From the NCBI GenBank assembly GCA_013396755.1, contig VWZF01007459.1, positions 100,909 through 164,908 on the forward strand: 64,000 bases of DNA, read 5' to 3'. This DNA is from Sclerurus mexicanus. Its lineage: Eukaryota; Chordata; Aves; Passeriformes; Furnariidae. The position numbers and the translations under genes were made by a program. The notes below the pieces were generated by a model, which saw only the letters and a list, made by a program, of their open reading frames with translations, made no database searches and was not told the origin of the DNA. Positions within the stretch are counted from its first letter, which is position 1, and every line of letters begins with the position of its first letter. Of this stretch, positions 28,501 through 42,200 are shown in pieces.

Positions 28501-30254
28501 AAGACACTGAAAGAGTGTTTGGTGTTCTGTCGAAGTGCGTTGTCCTCTTCATTTTAAAATTAACATTGTGTAAATTCTTCTTTTAACCTGTTTGCATGAC
28601 TGCTTTTATGGCATTGTATTATCAATGTATTACTTTACTTTTGGACAAATATTAGTTGTTCTTTGTAGCGGGGCAATTTTGGCCCAAGATGTAACTGACT
28701 GTTTTATTCTCTGTAGCTTTGTCTAGAAGTTAAGACCTTCTTTTTGTGTTGCATGTTACAGAAATATTTCAATGTTTCCTATCAGCCCGTGAAGTAGCTC
28801 GCAGTCGGGATCGGGATAGGATGAGCGCTGGGCCAGGGGCTAGACTTGATGATCCCCCCCCTCAGTCCCAGCAGGAGCGGAGGATCAGCACCGACCTGAC
28901 GGAAGGGCAGGATGTGTACACTGCCGCCTGCAACTCCGTGATCCACAGGTGTGCCCTGCTCATCCTGGGAGTGAGCCCTGTCCTCGAGGAGCTGCAGAAG
29001 CGCAGGGAGGACGGGCAGGCGCAGCAGCCGCCCTCTGCCACCCCCGAGGGCATCGGGCTCATGACAAGGTGGGCTCTGTAGGACGGCTGGTCTTCTCCGT
29101 TCCCTTGGTCATTCATTAAACAACCTCAGGTTTCCCCTCAGCATCCTTGGAATTGTTTTACAAGGGAATTCTTGCTTAGGGCGGTGTCACACCTCTGTTG
29201 AGAGTAGCGATTGCTCTCAATTTTCTTTGTCCACGTTAACTAAAGCTGAAGAGTTTTATTCTGTGTGGACCTGTTTTAAGGTTCACAGTTGGGCTTAGTG
29301 GTGAATAGTTCAGGTGTACAGATAACATGAGGTGCTTGGAAAAGTTATTTTTCCTATAAATTGTTTGTGTTTGGATTTTTTTATTGCCAGATTTGTGTTT
29401 CCTTAAACCTTACCAATGCCCTATATGGTAGTGTAAAAATAATTAGGCTTTGAAACTTCTGTTTTAAACATATACTATTATGATAAAATTGTTGTTCATG
29501 ATTGATTTTTATAAATATTCCTAACACTGGCATGGGTAAGACACTGTTATTAGGTATAGGAGAAAAAACAATAAAGCCAGGCAGCTCATTGAGTGGGAGA
29601 AGTGTTTAATTCAAATAGTGTAAGTACTACAAAATCTATTTTAATTTTTGTAACTGGAGATATTCTTGGTAACAGTTTTATTCTAAACCTGACTTGCTTA
29701 AACTTTTATTCTAGCAATCTTTATGTTTAAAGTAGGATATAATTGTGTAGGTGATGCTACTCATCTGAATCTCCTTATGCTTCTAGTGTACAGAAACTCT
29801 GCTATTATATATATTCAGTACCTTTTTATTCCTTTTGCCTCTTTTTGGAAATCTAGTCCCTAAACCAGGGGTGGCTGCCTCTGTCATTGTCACAGTGCCT
29901 TTCATCTCCAGCATATCAACTTAGGATGCATTTTATGGGTGGGTTTTTAATGAGTCCAGTGCTTTTTCACCCACTTTCTGTGTCTGTTCCCTTGTGCTCT
30001 GGGCTCAGAGTGTTTCTGTTACTCTGTGTAACACTCACCGAGGTTGCCATCTGTTCTTTTCACCTGTAAGGCTGTTAAGGAGTAGCAAAGTTTACTGATA
30101 CCCTTTATAAGTGTAATTGAAGCCATCAGACCACTTTTTCCCTCTTTAATGTGGTCTTGTGATGTTCTGTGATAGCCTACTCCCAAATAAAACTGTGGTA
30201 GCTGCTAAACTTGACCATCAGCTCCGACTCCTGTCTAATATGAGTATTTTCTTT

Positions 30255-30285
<31 letters not shown>

Positions 30286-33200
30286 CACATAAATGTGTGT
30301 GCACCTGGAGCAGGAGTGAAAGCCTTACAGCAGAAAGTCGCTCAATCCATGCCAGCTCAAACTACAGACTGATTAAGTCCAGGAGTGAATCTGATTTGTC
30401 TCAGCCAGAGTCAGATGAGGAAGGTTATTCCCTGGTAAGTAAACCAGCATTTCCATGCAGATGGAAAACACACCTTAAACATTTGTTTAGCGCTGTGTTT
30501 CAGCAGAGCAATTCATCCTCGTTAAAAGAAAGTACTATTGGTAAAAGACCCAATTGAAATTGTTGTAGCTCTGTTAACTTTCTCACTTTTATGGGCGAGG
30601 GATGAGCTTAAATACTCAAATGTTATGCACCACATATGTTCACCTAAAGAAATGAGGCTTTTGTTAATCTTTTTAATCTAGAGTGGAAGACGAAATGTTG
30701 ATTTGGATTTGGCAGCATCACACAGAAAGAGGGGTAAGTTTTATTGTCTCCCTAGTGAATATTGACCAGATCAGTGGTACTGTTGCTGAAGTTAGTGTGT
30801 TTGCAGTCACATAGAGTTGACAGTTACATATGTTAAACAGTATTTAAAAATAACATGTGAAATAATTGTTACCTCCTGTTTGTTGTGTTGTGGCTTGGTT
30901 GTAGTATTTCCTAGGTTATAACTTTGTTCTAGTTTCTAGAATTGTGATGTTCTTTAAGCAAGTTAGGATTTCTGTGAAGTTAAGTGAATTAGAAACATTC
31001 ATTTTGTATTCTGAAAATACCACTTTAATTTGCATCTTTGCAATACCAGCACATGTACAGAACTAAGCAACCACCATTTTTATTGCTCCAATATAAATCG
31101 GATTTTTAACTTTTGTACTGCTTTATGTTGCTGCTTCGTACTGGGGAATCTCAATGACCTTCTTGGGACAAGGGGAACAAAGGGTGCTTGTCTACACAGA
31201 CACCAAAATCCCACTTCACCCTCCATGATGCAGAATCTCTGTGTCAGTCATGACTTGGGCATCTCTAAAAATCATGGGAAGACATAAAGAGGAATTAGGC
31301 TGAGTTATGATGTGCCTGAATAAGAGAAGCCTTAATACTATTAGGTCACTAAGGGTTTCAGTGACCTAAAAGGCTTCTTCATTAAGCTGAGTACTCAGAG
31401 GTTGCTTGCTTTTCAGAGTCTTCTGGAGTGGCCAAATGGGCTATCAGTGGCAGCACCCATTAGATTCCAGTACTTAAGTAATGTGCAAAGGAGTCCTGTG
31501 GATGTGCATCATCCATTGAAACAGTTGGACAGATGAAGAAGTGTTGTCGAGCTGTTTGTGCTGTGACAGCAGGATGTGCTGTGGCATTCTCAGTGTTGGA
31601 AGAGCTGTCAGAAGGCCTCTCTTAGCCCTCTCATCTGCAGTGCAGTGTTTGAAACCAGCATTTTTAGCTTTGCCATTCATCTGGCATAGAACTCTGTACT
31701 TGATTTCCTCTGTAAATTAGAGTAATTCAGGAAATTATCTCAGATACAGTATATCTTATGGATTGTGCTCCTGAGCTGTTGGTTAGGCTGGCGTTGCTTT
31801 GGTCAGGAGCCTCAGGAAGTGGGGAATAATGCAAGAGTGGACTTGATCAAAACTTTTATTACAGCAGGAGGTTCTGCACTGGGTCAGAAACACTGAGGGG
31901 TGAATGCAGCAGATCTCTCCAGAACCTAAGGAAGCTCAAGTAGCCCATGCAAACTGCACACTGTGACAGTGTGGACTGACACCTGTTTCCTGGTCACTGC
32001 TGTCCATGGTACCTGCAGGGTTTTTTGTCTGCTTGGGGTTGGTCAGCATACAGTGATGGAAACTCGTCTGCTTGTGCAGGCTGAGAGCTGTGACAGTTTT
32101 GGTTTGGAGTCCACGGTGCATTGCATTCCTCGCAGGTCTGTCAGGGTCAGGAAGGATCTCCCAACAGCTGTGTGATGAGCAGACAAGCTGTTCAGCTCGG
32201 TGCTGTGGAGGGCCTTTCATTTCTTCTGCTGTGTCTGGTTTTGTGAACCCTCTCGAACTGAAGCCTGGCCCAGGGTTTGGTGAGGGTGCAGCTTGCAGCC
32301 AGTTGGGATTGTCCACCCCTTGTCACATCTCCAGCACGCTGAGGTGCCAGAGATAGTGCAGTGCCAGTCACAGATGTTGGAGTGGTGAAACCCCTTTGGT
32401 TTCATCTTCAGTCTTGTGATGTGCTGTGACCAGTCAGGGAGACGCCTGTGCTCGCTCTTGGCTCAGCTTGAGGAACAGGGGAAATCTGAGTTCTTACAGC
32501 ACCTTCACATCCTGCTCTGCTCCATCCTCAGTTGCTGGCAAAAGGCATTAAAGACTTCTGTAGCAAATTCAAATGCAGACATTTGTTAAGAACTGAAGTG
32601 ATGGAAAAGCCCAGTTTCCTGTTCATGGCAAGTAAACCACTGTAGAAGAGGTGACCCATAGAAGACTAAAGCATTGTGTCAGGGTGTTCTCCAGGTGGAT
32701 TTTTAAGTGCCACCAAAGTCAGATCCCCCTGAAGCAACCAGTAGGTATTTTTGTGAGAAACGGGCAGCACATTTTTATTTTTAGGAGGATTCTTTTGACA
32801 TGTTCTTTCCATATTTATGATTGTACCTTGAACTCCCACACATGGTCTGCTGTTGAGTGGAGGATGTGGAAGGTTTGATGTCCCTCTAAATGACAAGGAG
32901 AGGAAGGAAACTTGTCATATAGATGCTGAAGTTTTGAGTGCAGAGGAGTGTCATGCATTACAACAGAGGTATACATGGGAAACTTCTCAAACTGCAGTGA
33001 ACTTAAAGCCTGGTTTTTTCTTGTCTCTGTTCCTACCAAGAGCAGCAGTAACCATTGTTGCTTTAAGGGACTTGTAGCTGAACTTTTCACGTTTTTGTTG
33101 GATTGAGTGTAGAGTTGGCAGTGTTTGGTGGGAAAGAACAAGTGGAATCTTACAGAGAAAAGAAAAAGCAAACGCTTCTCGTTTCCCTCTGTTGAGGTTT

Positions 33201-36200
33201 ATTATTTAAAAGACTTGGTCATGTTTCCTTTTGCATGTAGCTTTAGAAATAATTCCTTACTGAAGTTTGCAGCAGCCCTTGGAAATATTTGTTCTCTTCA
33301 GTGTGCCTCCATAAGCTGTGTGAAGGAAGCTGACAGGCAGAGCTAACTGGAAGGCAGCTTTTTTCCCTTCTGTCACCACTGCTTTTTTCCTGTAGGCTGT
33401 GCTGTTTGAAGATTTAAAAGGGAATTTTGACTAAAAAAATTGCCATCATACGTGGGTATGAGGTTCCTCCCACCTCTTCTCAGCAGGTTTACTGGAATGT
33501 AACCACAGTAAATGTGGCAGAAATGTGGCCGTACGTGAAGTTTCCAGCTGTGGTTTTGCAGGGCTAATTTATCCTCAGCTGTGCTCCATGCAGAGTATCT
33601 GAGCCTTGCAAATTTGTCAGAATTACAGGGTATTGGCGAGTGGTTTGTTTGTTACAGGCGGGAGTGTGGGTTGGCTTATTTTAGAACTCCTGTGTATTGA
33701 ATGCAGCAGCTCGTTGTTCACAGGTCAGGTCACGTTTCCTTGCTCATTGACCTCACTGGGGGTTATGGCCTGACTTTTATGGTGTGAAAGCTGTTCCTGT
33801 TCATAAATTGCAATATGAAAAACCAGCAGTGGAAAGACTTCTAATTCTGTGAGTTCCTGTGGTCTTGCAGGTGAGTATGGAAGGAAAAGCGTTCTCTTTT
33901 TATTCAATTAACATCTCAGCCACTCAGCCCAATCTTTATTTAAATTGCCTTCTTCATTCATTCTGTGTATTCAGAAATAGGACTGGGGTATTTCTACTTC
34001 AGCCTGAGGATTCTTTGAGTTTCTTGTTCCTTACTATTTATGTTTTTCTGAATTAGTAAACTTTTCCTCCCATTCCTACAGGAGAAGTCTTTTTCAGTAA
34101 TTTTGCAGTAAGGGCTGATGAGCACATTGTTGTTTTCCCCTCATGTCTGCACCCTTTTTGTGTTGCTGGTGTTGCTTCGATGAATCTGTTTGAGTTTTGC
34201 AGATCCAGGGGTGTGTCCCCAGATGTGGTCCCCGTTCTGTGCAATGCCTGTGGGGTCTGTAGGCAATTACTGTAGGTAATTAACAGTGACAGATGCACAG
34301 TCAGCAATGAAATCATAGTTACAGACAGGTCAGTGGAGTCCTCCAGGCCCAGGTTTGGCTCACATACATCTCAGCTCTGAATTCCAGTGTGCTTGTGTGT
34401 GCTGTTCTGTGTTACTGACAGTGTTGGCAAACAACAGCCAGCAACTTAAGGGAAATACAAATGCACTTGAACTGATGTGGGGTAGCTGTGACAGCGGGTC
34501 TGAGTTTGGCAGTGGGCAGGGTGTGCCGAGCAAGGGACCTGCACACATCTGGGTGGGTGCTGACAGCTGCTTCAAGGGGGTTCCTTCTGGTTCCTTGGAA
34601 AGAAGGGGGAGAATTTAGAAGGTCTGTTATCTGGGCAATACTAATTCAAAACAAGAGTAAATGTTTTTTTCCCACATACTTTGCTGCTTGGTATATTGTA
34701 TTGATTGAGATGAGACTGGTCATTTAAGAATATATCTAAGAATAATATGAGGAAGAGGTTTTCTGAGTGTGTTACCTACTGTTTCAAATGTCTGCTTTTG
34801 TCTTCTGATTCTTGTGTGGTGTAGTGTATTTACTCCTTTTTGGCCAGTTGAGCCCCAGAAAAAAGAAGAGCTTCAAGCAAGTAACTGATGGCATGTTTAT
34901 TTTTTGTCTCTCCAGCTTCCCTACATATTTTTTGTTTTATGAAGTGTGCATTGCAGCTGTGCCACATTCATGTAGTAACTCATTATTACAAGCTGGCTTT
35001 TAAGGACAAGTAAACTTTTTTTTTTTCACTGTAAGCTTCAAGTTTCTTCCTCTGCACAGCTCTGTTCATGTGATTGTAGAGGCTTGTGGAAGTGCTGCAC
35101 TGCAATCAATTCTGTGTCATGGGTATTGCACAGAATCAAGCTAAGCTCCAAAGTACGGTCATACATTTGATTCTTCTACTGATATTTAACATCTTCAGCA
35201 GGAAAAAACTTGGGGTTAGATCTGTGTGCTCTGATTCCTAAATGGTTTTACTTCTGAAGTATGCTGCTTTGAGTTTGGACATCTTTTTGTTTAAACTCTT
35301 ATACTTTCAATTATAGCTTGTGTTGTTTTACATTTAATCTGTCTCATAATTGTTGGACTTTCTCCAGGTCTGAAACAATTTTAAATTGGTCTTACGTGAA
35401 ACATTCTTGCATTTCATACTAAAATGATTAGCTAAGACCTCATGTTTATTCAAATATGAGATAATTTTGGGTTTTATTAATATATGGTGGAAGTTCCTTC
35501 TTGTAAGATTTGTCGACTATCAGAACTAAATTTGCTTCTGATTTTCTCCTTGAAAGGTCTCCTTTAGCTTCTGATTGAGGCCATTAGAATTGCTGTTTGT
35601 TTCTTTACGAGTGCTTTGACCCTGCGTGCCCTTCCCAGCAGGGCAGGCAGAGGGCAGGAACCCGAGGCACTTTGGGGTGCTTCGATCCCCCTGCTCTTCA
35701 GGGGCTGTAGGGCCCGAGGGGGCTCCTCTGTTGCTCTGGAGGCAACATTTGGTGGACTTGGTGATGGTTTAGCTGTGGGTGAGCTGGGACCTCGCTTGTC
35801 CTCTCCCTTGGGCTCTGACCACCGTGGGTATGCCAGGAAACTGTTTCCTACTGAAACCGAGTATTTTAGCTCCCATTTCTTCTACTCCTGTCATTTATCT
35901 TGTGTTTCTCACCTGCTAATTGCCCATATAACGTAGGTTTTAAAGGAGAGATTTAAAGCAACTATTCTAGGAACTAATATTAAAATTAGAGTAAGGTGCT
36001 ACCTGTCTTTACTGTTGTTTTAAATACTGCTGCCAGGTATAAATTGTAAAATTAAGTAACAGAATTTCTGTCAATTTTTTCATAGTAAACATGACAAAAT
36101 AGGCTGTTCCCTGTAAGCCAGGCAATACTGCTGTGTTAGATAAAGCAACAGTGAGAAGGAAACTACATTTCACTTTGAAAAGTAGTGTTTACCTAATCTT

Positions 36201-39200
36201 TGCATTATGCAAACTAAATTTGAGGCTGTATATTTTTGTTAAACACATTATATGACCTCGGTACTGTGGTGGTTCTTTCTGAAGCCATTGCAATCTGTTT
36301 AGCAGCAGGTGTGAGGGGTACCTTGCAAAAGCACACGAACACTGTTTACAGGAAAGGAAATGGAACGTGAACAGGTTTTCCTGATTCATAGCCATGACAA
36401 TTGACTTTCTGGCACCATTGGAGATTAGCTACCTAGTTTACAAAAGAGAAGCAAAACTGCAGTATTTCGAATTTGTGAGTTGTATAAAGGTGCAGATTGC
36501 CACCTGCAGGCGCAGACTTGCTGGCAGAATAATAGCATTTTGCCTTTAGTTCAGAAAAGAAATGAGGTGGAATGGCTTGTGGGGGAGTTACCCTGAATTG
36601 CAGAGCTGTGTGTGTGCTCTGAGCAGCTGCTGCAGGTAGGCAGCCTGGGAGGGAGGGAGGGAGGGAGGTCCTGGAAGTAGGACCCAGCTGCCAGCGCTGG
36701 AACTCGGCCCTGCTGACCAAAGAAAGCCTTGAGCAGATGAACTGCTGTGAATTTGTGTGACCGTTCCCTGAAAAGGGCTGTTTTTAGTAATGTTTGAGGC
36801 TGATACACTGCAGAAAGACTACTGAGAAATGAAATAATATAGATTTGTACAAGTACTGTGAAGGGGTTGTGGTTCTCCAGATTATATCTGTAACACGTTG
36901 TGCACAAAGTAGATTAATATTTTAAAATTATTTGTAGATTATTTAAGAAATAAATAATAAATAATCCAAACTAAAATTTCAAAGTGAATTTAAACACAGA
37001 TCAGGTTTCCACAAAGGTCTTCAGACACTACCTATCTGCACAGGTGGGAAGCTCTTCTGAGCAGGGTCTGCCCTCCTGTGACACCTCGTAGGTCCAAGTT
37101 GGCCAAGAGCATTCACAGCAGTAACAAAACACTGTCTGATGTATATGGGTTAGCTGTTAATGAACTGGTGACTTGAGTGACAGGGCCCTCATTTGTGCCA
37201 GGGCTGGAGTTCCAGCAAAACTCTTGGAAGTGAGATGACAACTGTGGTGAGAAACAAGTCCCAGTGCTGCAGGCTGGTGGCTGATGCTCATTTCAAGAAG
37301 ACCATTTATTAGTGATGGCAAAGCTTCCACGTAATGGCATGCTGATGTCAAAGGAAATACTTGAATATAGACTGGTGACAGATGACAAAGATCCAGATCT
37401 AACCCTTGCCGTAGTTAGTATTTGGTATACATGTATCTCTCTTGAGTCAGTGAATGTTCTCTCTTAGCCTAAAATAGAAACTTCCTGTTCCATCTGCAGT
37501 CATGAATTCTGGAAATATTTCATCCGAAATAACATTGTGCTTTCTCAAAACTATGAAATACAGTGACTTGATTAAAACCAAAGCTACTCTTGCTCTATGG
37601 TTAGACCTTAAAATAAATATCTAAGTGCATTTTTTCCGTTGTAGCAAATCTTTTCGTTCCTCTTTTGTCATTTAGCTGCAAAGCATTTTTATTCAGTGTT
37701 CTAGCTTTAAGCTGAGCAGTTTGAGTGGCTTCTGCCTTTTTGTTTTCTCACTTGGCACCATGCTGCAGTACTGCTTAACATTTGAAAGAAATACAGCCTT
37801 TTCTTTAGTGAAATCGCTGTAAGTTTAAATCCAGTGTTTTGCTCCGAGTTGCTTAATGCATGGTGTAATTAACGTGAATCCCCATTTTCCACCTGTATGA
37901 ACAGCAGCAGCTGAGTCTTTACCTACTGCCAGAGGGTGTTCCCTGGTGAGTGGGAGCTGAGAGCCTTCCCTGTGTGTCTTTAGGAGCTCTGCACAGCCAG
38001 GTGGAATCTCTGAGTGACTCCTGGGTCCGACTGAAGCACAGCAGGGACTGGCTCTGCACGTCCTCCTGCTCCTTCGTCGAGTCCGATTTCGATCTCTCGA
38101 GGTCCCTCGGAGTTCATACTTTGATTGAAAACGTTGTCAGCTTTGTAAGTGGAGATGTGGGGAACTCCCCAGGATTTAAGGAGCCGGAGGAGAGCATGTC
38201 CACCAGCCCCCAGGCGTCCATCATTGCCATGGAGCAGCAGCAGCTGAGGGCTGAGGTAAATCTCACTTTAACTGCTCTTCTTATTCTTTATACGTTATGC
38301 TCATTTTAGGGATTTTTTTTTTCCTTGAAACGTTGTCCAAATTCCAACTATTAAATACATTTTTCTTTCTTTTCTGTTAAATGTCTTAACTGAAGCCGGG
38401 AACTTTACGTAAATAAACTCAAAAACCAAAACTGAAAGTAAAATTGTGCCAAGGAAGAAACAGCTCCCCCATTCATCCATGCTGACAGTTGAAAATGATC
38501 CAGTTTCAGTTTCTAAGGATTCTAAGCTGTTGAATTAATAGTCTTTTGCCTGCCTTTATTTTTAGCTTCGTCTGGAAGCACTTCATCAGATTTTAGTGCT
38601 TCTGTCAGGGATGGAGGAAAAAGGCAGTGTGCCATTGATGGGAAGTCGTCAAGTACCCGGATTTCAGTCTTCTTCATTGCTCACTTCTGTCAGGCTCCAG
38701 TTCCTGGCTGGCTGCTTTGGTTTGGGCACTGTAGGACATGCAGGTGCCAAAGGAGAGAGTGTAAGGCTGCATCACTACCAGGTAGGTGCTTCAGCACTTT
38801 CTGCTGTTCCAGTAACTGAGTGATAAGAATCCGTCAGTCTTACAATACTAATTTGTTTGGCCCAGGATGGTATCAGAGCGGCCAAGAGAAGTATTCAAAT
38901 TGAAATCCAGGTGGCTGTGCACAAAATTTACCAGCAGTTATCTGCTACTTTAGAAAGAGCTCTGCAAGCTAATAAGCATCACATAGGTAAGTGAAAACCA
39001 GATTTGTAAAATACATCCCCTGGTACACAGCACAACAGCTTGTACATTTGGTATTGGTGACCAGAATTCACTGAATTATCTGACTTCTTTTCCTAAGAGA
39101 AAAACTTCTAAACCTTTTTCTGTCTTAATTTTCTTCAAGTGTTAGGCCTTCTTACTTCAAGTCCTTTAAGTATTGTCAGCCTTTCTGTCCCACGTACCAC

Positions 39201-42200
39201 GATCTTTCACAGTCACCCATGACTTTGGGGCTTCAAAGTGATTTTTAGTTTTTTCAGGGATATACAGTTTTCTGAAGAGGTGAGAAGTCTCCAGTCTCTT
39301 CCTTTCTTTAAGTGAGCTTTCTTTAAACCCAAACCCGAGGAAGAGCACCTTAACTCCTTGGAAAGTCCTTTGTCCTGTCCTCTCTCCAGATATTGCCATG
39401 TGCTTCTGTGCTTAAGGGATAGCTGGAACTCTGCACCTCTTTGTGCCGTCATACACGCACTGACCAAGAGCTTCAGTACAGAAGAGAGCTCTGAAATTTG
39501 AATTTGGTCATAGAACTCAATGGGCATTCTTACCGGAATCGTTTTGTTGTTTCACTTACCATTAAAATGGAACTGAATGAAATTTCTTGAGAATCCATGT
39601 GAAATAGAGGTAGCAAATGAAGCATTTCAGCCCATTGTCCTTACCCCAGGGAGGAGGCTCTGGTTTGAGATTTAGCCTCAGAACATTTACATCACAAACC
39701 AGATCTGTTATTCCTCCTTGGACAGCCTTGACACAGAGTTACACTGAATTAAAGGGGACTACAATGGTACATCAGGAGTACCTCAAAACACCTGCCAAAG
39801 ACTCACTCTTCCCTCGATAATTCCTTAAATTGTATTTAGAATAAAAAGTCTGCGGTTGTTGTGTGTTAGCGTTCTTACTCTGAGGAGCTCGTTAATGGAA
39901 GCCCCTGTTTTGCTCGCAGAAGCACAGCAGCGTCTCCTGCTGGTGACAGTGTTTGCTCTCAGCGTGCACTACCAGCCCGTGGACGTGTCCCTGGCCATCT
40001 CCACGGGGCTGCTGAACGTGCTGTCCCAGCTGTGTGGCACGGACACCATGCTGGGGCAGCCCCTGCAGCTGCTGCCCAAGACTGGCGTGTCCCAGCTCAG
40101 CACCGCTTTGAAAGTGGCCAGCACGAGACTCCTCCAGATCCTCGCCATCACCACGGGGTGAGTGCCAAACGCTCCCTTGGCTTTCGGACAACTTAATTGT
40201 GAAGCTTTTCAGCAGCCTTTAGAAATAACCTTTCTTTTGTGTGAGCTTTCTCCTGGGCAGTAAGTGTTGCTCAAAAGTACACAAGTGAAGGGCAGAACAA
40301 AAAGAGTAGTCACGTCGCGCATAGGAAATATGCACATAAGACTCTATGAATATATTTAAATTGTGACTGGACCAGAATAGTTAGAGCTTTGTGGTCTATG
40401 GGCACTGTATTCTAATAGTCGCAATTTGGCTGCTTCAGCTTTGGATGTAGGTCCATTCAGTTGATGTGATAAGACTTTCTGTTGGTGTGTAAAAGCCATT
40501 TGTGTGAAAACAACACCTGTGCTGTGGTAGGAGTTCTGGAGAGCAGTACACTGCTTCTTTTCAGCATATGAAATCATTGGCTGAGGAATAGTGGCCTCTG
40601 CTCGACCATGGAACAGAATGCAAAATCCTATTAATACTTAAACACTTAGTTTAACTCGGTACACAACAGTGGAGAAAGTATTTTCTGTGTGGAGCAGGAC
40701 TGTTATTTGGTGTTCAGTACATGCATCTCCATTTCAGTGTTTGTACAACACATTGCACTTATCTGCCAGATCTGTTATGGCAAAAGCTCCAGTAAGCTTA
40801 CACCAAAACAGCGCCCCAAACCATGGAAACAACACCCCAAACCATGGAAACTACACATTATCTTTGGAAGTTGCAATGGAATTATGACTAAGAAGCAGTT
40901 GTTCTCTTTCCCCTAGGAAGTACTGAAAACGTATCCTTCGACTCCAGAGTTTTAGTTTTATTAGATATCAGCTTGAATCTGTTTTTAAAGAGTTTAAAAA
41001 AAGTAATAATCCCAGCCTTGTGGAGGATGGGGAAAGGTAACCTGCTGCAGTTACTGTTCCTTGGATCAGTTCTCAAATACTCTGCTTTCTTTGTGTGTCT
41101 GTGTAGAACCTACGCTGATAAACTGAGCCCAAAGGTGGTCCAGTCTTTGCTGGATTTATTGTGCAGCCAGCTGAAGAACCTGTTATCACAGGCTGGTGTG
41201 ATGCTTATGGCTTCCTTTGGAGAAGGGGAAGGGGAGGAGGATGAAGTGGAATCGAAAAAGGCGGATTCGAATGGGGATAACGAGAAGAGAGACTTCAGAG
41301 GTAATTATTTTGCATAATATGTTACAATTTTAAACTACCAGAAAGCGTAATAGAAGAAACCACTGAATGCTGGGGTCCTCATCAGCTCTGCTGTGTTACG
41401 GTTTTTGTTGGGTCATTTTTAACTCTGTAAATTTAGATTCAAGTCATCAAATAATTTTGTGCTCAGTTCAGATTTATTTAGAATTGATGCATAAAGCATT
41501 GTAGGGATAGAGGCAGGCTGAGAATAAGAATTACTCCATCTGATTTAAAATTAGGAAGAGAGTACAGTTTTCCTTGGAAAAGGAGTTGGTGGTGATAGTG
41601 TTTTTCATAAACGTGGTCATAGGAATTTAACTTATCTGAATTTTAAACTGCAAATAAATATAACTTTATTCAAGAAATTGCTGTATTTGCTTTGTATTAA
41701 GCAGCTTTGCAGTTTGAGTGGATGGCAAGAGTGTGGCATTACTCTGTCATATGAAAATATCTGCAGCAGAAGGTTTTTTGACATACCAATATCTTCACAT
41801 TGTTTACAGTCCCTTAATGAGCACTTTGAATTTCTGTGCAAATTATGTGTTGGAAGAATTTTTAATTGTAGCTTGGCTTTAGCTGTACGTATGTTTTTGT
41901 TTGTACTTATAACCGTCTGCACTTATAAATAATGCAATAGCTGGTGAATTGGCAAGGTAATTAATCAGAAAATAGGATGTGAGTTCTTTCCACAGATGTT
42001 TTCTTGTTAGAACCTCCTTGAAATACAGATCAGTGTGTGCAGAAGTTCGGTGTTTGCATCAAAACCGCTTTCCCCGAGCGCCCTGCTTGGTGGGGAGGCA
42101 GAGGAGTCAGGAGTGATGCTGAGCCCGATTAGAAGGGATGGCTGTGGGGAAGGTGTTTTAATTTTGTCCTATGCTGTTTCTCACTGGCAATAAATTAAAT

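Larger units (their letters stand above)
30734..37983 (+). other. 7.25 kb intron of HERC1, no gene recognised
   Basis: By far the longest complete intron in the window; the others are at most 2 kb. It contains an imperfect hairpin at 31326-31377, a (GGGA)n block at 36647-36668 and several open frames without recognisable content. GC-richer patches at about 31900-32400 and 35600-35850 were examined on both strands and gave no protein family I know. Confidence 0.75.

Noticed and set aside
31936..32316. 126-codon minus-strand frame in the 7.25 kb intron
   Set aside because: No recognisable domain, no promoter or splice context, and overlapping plus-strand frames of equal length; treated as chance.
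35616..35936. 106-codon frame in a GC-richer patch of the 7.25 kb intron
   Set aside because: No homology recognised and no flanking splice sites that would join the HERC1 frame.
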